DNA of 7,293 bases from an uncultured bacterium (lineage in GTDB: Bacteria > Hydrothermota > Tepidihabitantia > Tepidihabitantales > Tepidihabitantaceae), in NCBI GenBank assembly GCA_937139435.1, contig CAKZPX010000234.1:1-7293 (forward strand), given 5' to 3'. The position numbers and the translations under genes were made by a program. The notes beneath the pieces were generated by a model. It ran no database searches and was not told the DNA's origin. It saw only the letters and a list, made by a program, of their open reading frames with translations. Each line of letters opens with the position of its first letter. Position 1 is the stretch's first letter. Below are positions 1-5,539 of this stretch, in pieces.

Positions 1-160
1 CACGCAAACCTGCAGCAATCAACCTGGTAACTGATGATTTACCCCTTGTTCCGTTGACCTGCACCCGAATTGGGATCTTTCTCAAATTCCTCTGGTGAAG
101 ATAGAACTCGGCAACACCGTAGCCAATAAAAAGTAACACCAGAAGAAGAACAAAAAACAT
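1..160 (-). CDS. pgsB: Poly-gamma-glutamate synthase PgsB/CapB-like ligase, N-terminal fragment (cut by window edge)
   Basis: The first 53 codons are visible on the minus strand, starting at ATG 160-158, and the gene continues past the left edge. Residues 2-17 form one hydrophobic membrane helix (FFVLLLVLLFIGYGVA). A basic stretch follows, then IPIRVQVNGTRGKSSVTRL at residues 29-47. The NGTRGKSS segment is the phosphate-binding loop of the Mur-ligase-like ATPase PgsB/CapB, and the order (short N-terminal anchor, then V-N-G-x-R-G-K-S-x-V-T-R) is typical of that family. PgsB, with PgsC, activates glutamate with ATP to build poly-gamma-glutamate at the membrane; pgsC would be expected downstream, outside the window. 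An in-frame TAA lies immediately before the ATG, so this is the earliest possible start. No Shine-Dalgarno is visible. A near-consensus promoter lies just upstream. Family assignment is good; the polymer made cannot be read from a fragment. Confidence 0.8.
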   Translation of the reverse strand, partial: MFFVLLLVLLFIGYGVAEFYLHQRNLRKIPIRVQVNGTRGKSSVTRLIAAGLR

Positions 161-181
161 TTAAGTTAACTTAATTAAGAA

Positions 182-209
182 ATTATAAGTTATTCTCTAT
201 TGCTGTCAA
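182..209 (-). promoter_or_regulatory. Sigma70-type promoter of pgsB
   Basis: Reading the minus strand, TTGACA (209-204) and TATAAT (187-182) are exact consensus hexamers separated by 16 bp. Transcription would start near 175, giving a 5' leader of about 15 bases before the ATG at 160. That leader (TTAATTAAGTTAACTTAA) has no purine-rich Shine-Dalgarno. The -35 box lies inside an 11-base string, TTTGACAGCAA, that recurs at the carboxypeptidase promoter. The start site is inferred from spacing only. Confidence 0.75.
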
Positions 210-257
210 ATGAGTTTTATTTTCCGCTCTTTTCTTCCTTTCTATGTCTCATTATTC

Positions 258-291
258 TCCTGACGATAAACAGAAAAATATAATGTCAGGA
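258..291. repeat. Inverted repeat TCCTGAC / GTCAGGA upstream of the pgsB promoter
   Basis: Perfect 7-bp arms at 258-264 and 285-291 flank a 20-base AT-rich spacer. The nearer arm is about 50 bp upstream of the pgsB -35 box, a position compatible with an activator site; the arms could equally form a hairpin. One more copy of TCCTGAC occurs at 489-495. Function is unknown. Confidence 0.4.
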
Positions 292-387
292 AAATTACCG
301 TTATACCTTCCTCCCGAAACGGACTCCCTTAACTCTCAATAAAACACCATGAAGAACAGATGCTTAAATAGGCAGTTAAAAGCAGGC

Positions 388-403
388 TTAACTCAATAGT
401 TAA
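388..403. repeat. Short perfect inverted repeat TTAACT-CAAT-AGTTAA
   Basis: Six-bp arms enclose a 4-base loop. A second inverted repeat, CGGGTT (408-413) and AACCCG (429-434), follows directly. Both are weak alone but add to the density of foldable elements in this gap. Confidence 0.3.
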
Positions 404-524
404 TCCCCGGGTTAGTAATAAAACAGACAACCCGACAACAAACAGTAAGAGCGATATTTTTCATCTGGAGATCAAACTGCGACTTACATCCTGACCCGGT
501 TCACAGGTTAACTTCGGGACTACT

Positions 525-550
525 CCGGGGGTAACCCCGGGGATAGCCCC
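525..550. repeat. GC-rich overlapping hairpins
   Basis: CCGGGG (525-530) and CCCCGG (535-540) are perfect arms around GTAA; read on the plus strand this is a GNRA-type tetraloop hairpin. GGGG (539-542) and CCCC (547-550) can form a second hairpin around ATAG. The two share bases 539-540, so they compete. The stretch CCGGGGGTAACCCCGG is much more GC-rich than its surroundings. It could be part of a structured RNA or a protein-binding palindrome; nothing identifies it. Confidence 0.4.
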
Positions 551-637
551 CCGCCTACCCATTTTAATAAATCTCAGGCGCCTAATTTCATTACAACTAT
601 CGGTACATAAATATGTTGTTCCTATATTCGCCATCTG

Positions 638-659
638 TTAAACTATCTTTTCAGTTTAA
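638..659. repeat. Inverted repeat TTAAACT / AGTTTAA
   Basis: Perfect 7-bp arms (638-644, 653-659) enclose ATCTTTTC; one further wobble pair and one T-A pair can extend the stem. It lies about 120 bp upstream of the carboxypeptidase -35 box. It could be an operator or a weak hairpin; the sequence matches no regulator site I recognise. Confidence 0.35.
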
Positions 660-778
660 TAAACAATAATATGCACCTGGATGCTACCTGTCTGCCAGTT
701 TCTCTCCTTTATAATAACATGCTGGAAACATACCAGAACAGTAATTCAACAACCTCATTTCCTTCCGGCGGTATTTTT

Positions 779-806
779 TTGACAGCAAGTGAGTAGCGGT
801 TAAGAT
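779..806 (+). promoter_or_regulatory. Sigma70-type promoter of the protease operon, predicted leaderless
   Basis: TTGACA at 779-784 (exact consensus) and TAAGAT at 801-806 (4 of 6 to TATAAT) are separated by 16 bp. A start site about 7-8 bases past the -10 box falls at 813-814, directly beside the ATG at 815. The transcript would therefore be leaderless or carry one or two extra bases, which fits the absence of a Shine-Dalgarno before this gene. Hexamers are seen directly; the start site is inferred. Confidence 0.65.
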
Positions 807-814
807 TTTTATTA

Positions 815-2830
815 ATGAGCGTAATAAACTTAAAACACAGTTATCTGTTATTAATCTCCGCTATTTTAACTCTCTGTCCGGGTGCGGAAAGCCGAGACCT
901 GGTTTTGATTGCAGGGGCAAAAAGGAAGATGGTGCGGGAAATTGAAGCAACCGGTGCCTGGGTAAATTATGTGAATAAAATGGGTGTGGTTGCGGAAGCC
1001 ACAAAAACACAACAGGAACTTTTGCAGCAGCTTGGCTATCCAGTAGAGATTATTACTCCGGATATCAGTGCTATCTATGAACGTAATTTTCAGGAAAGCT
1101 GTTACCTGGGACAGTATCTCACCTACAACCAGTTCTGTGACACCATGGTAACGATCGCTCTGAATAACCATCATATCTGTAAACTGGAAACCTTGGGTTT
1201 GAGTTATAATGACAATCAAATCCTCGGGATGAAAATATCCGACAACCCCGAAACCCACGAGAATGAGCCGATAGTCTATTTTGAGGGCAATATTCATGGT
1301 GACGAAAAAATCGCCTGGGCGATCACCTTTGAACTAATAAAGTACCTTGTTCAACATTATAGCACCGATACACTTGTTAATCGTCTGGTTAATAGCCGGG
1401 AGATATGGCTGGTACCGATGGTCAATCCTGATGGATATATCAATTCCTCCCGTTACAATGGACACAGTGTTGACCTGAACCGTAACTGGGGCTGGATGTG
1501 GGGCAATGAACCGTCTCAGGGAACTGCGCCATTTTCTGAACCAGAGAGCCAGGCGCTCCTGAACCACATCTGGCGTAATCCGGCAGTAACCTACGTCTCC
1601 TACCATGCGGGCACGGTCTTCATCTCCTATCCCTGGAGTTATTGCTACTCCTACCAGAATACCATTCCTGAACTTAATCTGATTAGATTCCTTTCTGCCC
1701 GTTATGACGCTTATACCCATTACACCTATGGTCAGGGTTCAGACAGTATGTATTTAATTAACGGCTCAACCAAGGACTTTGACTACGGTTACGGAATGAT
1801 GGGCTGGTCAATTGAGGTCCACCTGCAGAAAACTCCGCCCGCATCACAGATTGATCCTACATTCAGTCTTAACCTGCCCGCAATGTTAGCACTAATCCAC
1901 CACGCCGGTCAGGGAATCTCGGGAGTGGTAACTGATGCGATAACCGGTGAACCGGTCCACTGTCAGATCTGGGTCAGTCCGGCAAACTGGCTCAGTTACA
2001 ATCATCCCCAACTTGGTGACTTCCATCGGTTCTACCTTCCAGGCACCTACACCCTGACATTCCGCGCACCAGGATATCAAGACACAACCATCAGCAATGT
2101 AGTGGTGCCTGATTATGACGACTCTGCGGTTACGATTAATGTCCAGATGATACCTGACTCATTATCAACCATATTTGCCTTTCGCCATATTTATAACAAC
2201 TACGTCAATATCAACAACAATCGCACCTATCCGGTATATGCACTGGGACATCCTGATGGCAACGGCTTCCGCTTAGACAATAGCAAATATATCTGCCTGG
2301 ATATGGGTAAACCAGTCTATAACCAGAAAGGTCCTGATTTCGTTGTTTACCGTTCTGCCGGAACCGGTAGTGCCCAGATTCAGGTCGCTAATAACTGGCA
2401 GGGAACATGGATAAATATTGGTACCGCCAGTGCCCCGGAAACCGAGTTTGACCTCAACTCTATCGGACTGGACAGCATCCGTTATGTCAGGGCTACCGCA
2501 AACGGCGAATTTCACCTTGATGCCATCAAAGGAGTAGGAAACAACCTCGGTGTTTCTGCCCCGAATAAGAATAATATCGCCACCCCGTCGCTATTTGTCC
2601 AGCCGAACCCCGCCCGGGAGCGAATCAAGTTCACACTACCGGTAATAAAACCTGGCGACAACCTCTTAACAATCCTTACTCCCACCGGCAGAGTAGTCAA
2701 AACTTTAGCATTAACCGGCTCGGAACTCTTCTGGGATGGTAAGGACGCTGCCGGCGTTCCGGTTGCCGCAGGATTGTATTTTGCCTGCACCAGAACAATA
2801 GCGCCGGTAAGATTCCTCATTTTAAAATAA
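815..2830 (+). CDS. Secreted M14 zinc carboxypeptidase with C-terminal sorting domain
   Basis: A 671-residue exported metallocarboxypeptidase. Residues 1-25 form a signal peptide (K7, H8, then a hydrophobic run to LTLCPGA). Residues 27-85 resemble a propeptide-like N-terminal region. The M14 catalytic domain spans about 95-365, with zinc ligands H161 and E164 (HGDE) and H264 (SYHAG), substrate-binding N222-R223 in DLNRNW, and the catalytic Glu E334 (SIEVHL), so the enzyme looks active. Residues 367-445 (GISGVVTDAITGEP) match a carboxypeptidase regulatory-like beta-sandwich. Residues 450-575 look like a galactose-binding-like beta domain ending HLDAIKGV. Residues 590-671 (QPNPARERIKFTLP, DGKDAAGVPVAAGLY, RFLILK) form a FlgD-like / type IX-style sorting domain. 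It should remove C-terminal residues from peptides outside the cytoplasm; peptide specificity is not readable. It is first in a three-gene operon, with no Shine-Dalgarno. Confidence 0.9.
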   Translation: MSVINLKHSYLLLISAILTLCPGAESRDLVLIAGAKRKMVREIEATGAWVNYVNKMGVVAEATKTQQELLQQLGYPVEIITPDISAIYERNFQESCYLGQYLTYNQFCDTMVTIALNNHHICKLETLGLSYNDNQILGMKISDNPETHENEPIVYFEGNIHGDEKIAWAITFELIKYLVQHYSTDTLVNRLVNSREIWLVPMVNPDGYINSSRYNGHSVDLNRNWGWMWGNEPSQGTAPFSEPESQALLNHIWRNPAVTYVSYHAGTVFISYPWSYCYSYQNTIPELNLIRFLSARYDAYTHYTYGQGSDSMYLINGSTKDFDYGYGMMGWSIEVHLQKTPPASQIDPTFSLNLPAMLALIHHAGQGISGVVTDAITGEPVHCQIWVSPANWLSYNHPQLGDFHRFYLPGTYTLTFRAPGYQDTTISNVVVPDYDDSAVTINVQMIPDSLSTIFAFRHIYNNYVNINNNRTYPVYALGHPDGNGFRLDNSKYICLDMGKPVYNQKGPDFVVYRSAGTGSAQIQVANNWQGTWINIGTASAPETEFDLNSIGLDSIRYVRATANGEFHLDAIKGVGNNLGVSAPNKNNIATPSLFVQPNPARERIKFTLPVIKPGDNLLTILTPTGRVVKTLALTGSELFWDGKDAAGVPVAAGLYFACTRTIAPVRFLILK

Positions 2831-2833
2831 ACT

Positions 2834-4135
2834 ATGTCTCCATTACTTGTCTTTCTGTTCGCCATTTCCGAACCGATTGAATCCCGTATCTACGAATTTC
2901 AGTTGAAAAACGGACTCCATGTCATGCACTATGTTGACACATCAGCACCGGTAGTTTCCTTCAACGTCTATTACCGTGTTGGCTCCTATGATGAACAGCC
3001 CGGACATACCGGCATTTCACATATGCTGGAGCATATGAGTTTCAAACACACCGATATTTACAAACCGGGTGACTTTGACCGAATCCTTGACTCGGTAGGT
3101 GCGATTAACAACGGTTTTACCTCCACTTATTACACCGGCTATTACGAAAATATCGCCCGGGACCACTGGGAAGTAGCACTGAAACTGGAGGCAGCAAGGA
3201 TGGCAAAATGCATCTTCCTGGACTCGGAGTTTGTAACCGAACACCAAGTTGTGGCGGAAGAACGGCGCCTGGGAGACAACCGTCCTACCAGTATACTCTG
3301 GGAACAGTTTGAGGCAACCGCCTTCCTTGCCCATCCCCATCGCAATCCCACTATTGGCTGGTCTGATGATGTAGCGAACTTTACCGTGGCAAAGGTACGG
3401 GAATGGTACCGGCGTTATTACAATCCGGCAAATGCGGTGATTGTTGTTGCCGGCGCCCTTCAACCAGAAGAAGTCAAAGCAAAAATAGAAAAATACTTTG
3501 GCAGATTAAAGGGCGTTCCGGTGTATCGCACCGACTATTACAACATTGAACCGTCCTTAATCGGTGAACGTCGTATTACCCTGCACAAACGGGTATCAGT
3601 CCCCTCATTGCTAATTGGGTTTCCGACCCCCGGGATAAGAGATTCACTCTACTTTGTAGGTGATGTGGTCGCCGCCATCCTTGGCGCCGGCAGAAATTCC
3701 CGACTTTACAAAACACTCGTAACCGACTCTGGATTAGCCACCGCTGTCTCGGTATGGAATTCTATGGAACGCGACCCGGGAGTAATGATTATCAGTGTTA
3801 CCCCGAAGTCAGAAAGCCTTATCCCCAGAATTGAAAACCTGATTTATGCCGAGTTAAAGAGAATGACAAAAGAACCGGCAACAGAACGCGAATTGACCCG
3901 GGTAAAAAACCAGGCACTGGCAAATTATATATTTGCCCGTGATGACATCTCGGACATCGCCTGGCTCCTTGCTACATCACAGATCACCACCGGTTCTTGG
4001 CGTCATTTCATTCAGCAAATGGACATGGTAGAAAAAACCACTGTTGACCAGGTGCAGGGGTTCTGTCAGAGGTACATCAATCCGGAACGCCGGGTTGTCG
4101 GCATTCTTTTACCAGAAAAAAAGGAAACAAAATGA
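2834..4135 (+). CDS. M16 zinc metallopeptidase, catalytically intact subunit
   Basis: A 433-residue protein of the pitrilysin/processing-peptidase superfamily (M16B-like by length). The inverted zinc motif HMLEH is at residues 63-67, followed by the usual F-K-x-T segment (FKHT, where the family mostly has FKGT). The distal zinc-ligand region is VVAEERR, with E142/E143 as candidates. The second half carries GAGRNSRLYKTL (284-295), the conserved substrate-binding segment. A short hydrophobic N-terminus (PLLVFLFA) suggests export, but it has no basic residue before the core, so the signal is poor. The start is forced: the preceding gene's TAA is in the same frame one codon upstream (TAA-ACT-ATG), and no Shine-Dalgarno is seen, so translation probably depends on reinitiation. 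Its stop overlaps the next start. It likely degrades peptides together with its partner. Confidence 0.88.
   Translation: MSPLLVFLFAISEPIESRIYEFQLKNGLHVMHYVDTSAPVVSFNVYYRVGSYDEQPGHTGISHMLEHMSFKHTDIYKPGDFDRILDSVGAINNGFTSTYYTGYYENIARDHWEVALKLEAARMAKCIFLDSEFVTEHQVVAEERRLGDNRPTSILWEQFEATAFLAHPHRNPTIGWSDDVANFTVAKVREWYRRYYNPANAVIVVAGALQPEEVKAKIEKYFGRLKGVPVYRTDYYNIEPSLIGERRITLHKRVSVPSLLIGFPTPGIRDSLYFVGDVVAAILGAGRNSRLYKTLVTDSGLATAVSVWNSMERDPGVMIISVTPKSESLIPRIENLIYAELKRMTKEPATERELTRVKNQALANYIFARDDISDIAWLLATSQITTGSWRHFIQQMDMVEKTTVDQVQGFCQRYINPERRVVGILLPEKKETK
4121..4125 (+). promoter_or_regulatory. Ribosome binding site of the second M16 gene
   Basis: AAGGA lies six bases before the ATG at 4132, inside the last codons of the upstream M16 gene. 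Start and stop overlap as ATGA (4132-4135), the classic arrangement for translational coupling. Confidence 0.6.
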
Positions 4136-5469
4136 AATCAGCACTTAGTGCAGTTACCATTGCCCTGATAACTACCATTAACGTCCTCTTTGCCCTTACC
4201 ATCCATCGTGACTCCTTAACCAACGGTCTGGTAATCCTCATCTGTGAAGACCAGCGTCTGCCAATGGTCGACATATCCTTTAACTGTCGCAGCGGTGCGG
4301 TATGCGAGCCCGAAGGCAAAGCGGGCGTTGCCAGCCTTTGTGCCGACATGCTTCTGCGAGGAACCCGCAACCTCTCTGCTGATTCATTAGCCAACATCCT
4401 TGATTTCATCGGCGCCCAGTACTTCTCCGGTGCTGACTTTGACCGCTCTTACTTATATCTGCGCATTCTGCCTAAAGATTTAACTACCGGGTTTGATATC
4501 TTAACCGAGGTCATCCGGCAACCGTCGTTTCCGGAAGACGAATTTACCCGTGCCCGCGAACAGTTACTCTTCAGTCTGCGCCGCTCCTATGACTATCCAT
4601 CATTTGTGGTGTCAGCCGAGTTTGACCGTATCCTGTTTAAGGGACACCGTTATGCCCTGCCGTTGCGCGGAGACACCAGCACCATCCCCGAAATCAGTCG
4701 AGAAGACTTGATCACCTTCCATAAAAATCACTTTGTCCCCAACAACTGCTTTATTGTTGTTGTAGGTGCTGTCAATCCCACTGATGTCTATTCCATTATC
4801 AAGGAAAAATTTGCTGACTGGCAACCCGCACCGATTAATCTTCCCCCACCACCTGATTTCAACCTGCCGGAAAAAACCAGGGTAAAACTCATTCCCAGAC
4901 CGGACATGAACCAGACCTATGTCTACTTTGGTCATCCCGGAATAGCCGCATCTGCGGAAGACTTGATCCCCACCCGGTTGATGTCTTACATCCTTGGAGG
5001 ACCACCGCTTTCTTCCCGCATGGGTCTGGCGGTCCGGGAATACGGAGGACTTGCCTATGACGTCCGATGCTGGTTTGACCGCCGGATTTTAACCGGTGCT
5101 TTTCGAGCAACGGTTCAGACTGCAAAACCCCACGAAGCAATTGAAAAAATGTTTACCGAGATTCGTAAGATATATCAATCCGGCGTCAAACCGAAAGAAC
5201 TCCTTGCAGCACAGAACTACTTTACTGGCAGTTTCCCTTTATCATACAGCTCTAACCGAGGTAAAGTAGACCGTATTGCTGAACTGGAAATCTACCGATT
5301 TGGAACCGATTGGCTGGAAATTTTCCCAAAAAATGTCCGTTCCACCACTCTGGAACAAGTCAACGAATCTGCCCGGAAGCGACTGTTCCCTGATAGATAT
5401 ATTATGGTAATAATGGGAAATGTTGCCCAGGAACAACTCCCTCTGCCCGACGTAGAGTGGCTTGAATAA
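4132..5469 (+). CDS. M16-family protein lacking the zinc motif (inactive partner)
   Basis: A 445-residue M16 homologue. Residues 1-21 (MKSALSAVTIALITTINVLFA) look like a signal peptide, so the mature protein is periplasmic or outside. The segment aligned with the zinc site reads GVASLCADMLLRGT (65-78): H-x-x-E-H is replaced by S68, A71 and D72, so zinc hydrolysis is not expected. The second domain keeps the family signature GGPPLSSRMGLAVREYGGLAYDV (289-311). In M16B families, an active subunit plus a paralogue lacking the zinc ligands but retaining substrate-binding residues often form a heterodimer; the adjacent, overlapping intact gene makes this the likely arrangement. It ends 7 bases before a strong inverted repeat and is the last gene of the operon. 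Confidence 0.87.
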   Translation: MKSALSAVTIALITTINVLFALTIHRDSLTNGLVILICEDQRLPMVDISFNCRSGAVCEPEGKAGVASLCADMLLRGTRNLSADSLANILDFIGAQYFSGADFDRSYLYLRILPKDLTTGFDILTEVIRQPSFPEDEFTRAREQLLFSLRRSYDYPSFVVSAEFDRILFKGHRYALPLRGDTSTIPEISREDLITFHKNHFVPNNCFIVVVGAVNPTDVYSIIKEKFADWQPAPINLPPPPDFNLPEKTRVKLIPRPDMNQTYVYFGHPGIAASAEDLIPTRLMSYILGGPPLSSRMGLAVREYGGLAYDVRCWFDRRILTGAFRATVQTAKPHEAIEKMFTEIRKIYQSGVKPKELLAAQNYFTGSFPLSYSSNRGKVDRIAELEIYRFGTDWLEIFPKNVRSTTLEQVNESARKRLFPDRYIMVIMGNVAQEQLPLPDVEWLE

Positions 5470-5476
5470 ACCCTAT

Positions 5477-5530
5477 AATTATTACGGCCCCGGCACAGAC
5501 AACATTCTCGGAACCGGAGCCGTGATAATT
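5477..5530. terminator. Bidirectional transcription terminator between convergent genes
   Basis: AATTATTACGGCCCCGG (5477-5493) is complementary to CCGGAGCCGTGATAATT (5514-5530) at 15 of 17 positions. One remaining position is a wobble and one a mismatch, depending on strand, and the loop is 20 bases. On the plus strand the GC core is followed by TAATTTTGCTTTATTT. The structure fills the 70-bp gap between the inactive M16 gene and the substrate-binding protein gene, as expected for a shared terminator. Confidence 0.72.
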
Positions 5531-5539
5531 TTGCTTTAT

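Larger units (their letters stand above)
161..814. other. Divergent intergenic region without a convincing gene
   Basis: About 650 bp separate the pgsB start (minus) from the carboxypeptidase start (plus). I found no open reading frame with homology or useful length on either strand and no tRNA or known riboswitch. The region holds an outward promoter at each end, a perfect 7-bp inverted repeat at 258-291, short hairpins at 388-403 and 408-434, a GC-rich palindromic block around 485-560, an 8-bp palindrome AGGCGCCT at 576-583, and a 7-bp inverted repeat at 638-659. Most of the rest is AT-rich. It is long for such a tightly packed neighbourhood, where genes elsewhere in the window overlap or are 3-70 bases apart, so it may hold regulatory sites or a small RNA. 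Confidence 0.7.

Noticed and set aside
279..284. Plus-strand TATAAT as a possible extra promoter
   Set aside because: No acceptable -35 hexamer at 15-19 bp and no gene directly downstream; likely chance in AT-rich DNA.
364..374. 11-mer TTAAATAGGCA repeated at 6894-6904
   Set aside because: The second copy is inside tgt coding sequence; only two copies, no symmetry with a mobile element, so chance is likely.
349..399. Plus-strand 16-codon frame ATG...TAG in the intergenic region
   Set aside because: No Shine-Dalgarno, no homology, and length expected by chance.
470..512. Annotating the minus-strand SRP-like motif as an SRP RNA gene
   Set aside because: The conserved AGCA is changed, the apical stem is too short, and flanking strands do not form the long rod of a real SRP RNA; kept only as an observation.
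703..712. Minus-strand AAGGAGAG resembling a ribosome binding site
   Set aside because: No start codon at the right distance and no open frame beyond a few codons.
866..1297. Minus-strand open frame opposite the M14 gene (with others at 1334-1720, 2273-2515, 2512-2865)
   Set aside because: Each lies fully antisense to a well-supported coding gene, has no recognisable domain, and no ribosome site.
3017..3463. Minus-strand frames opposite the M16 genes (also 4077-4409, 4612-4935, 4889-5140)
   Set aside because: Composition mirrors the sense codons, and the M16 motifs on the plus strand explain the sequence.
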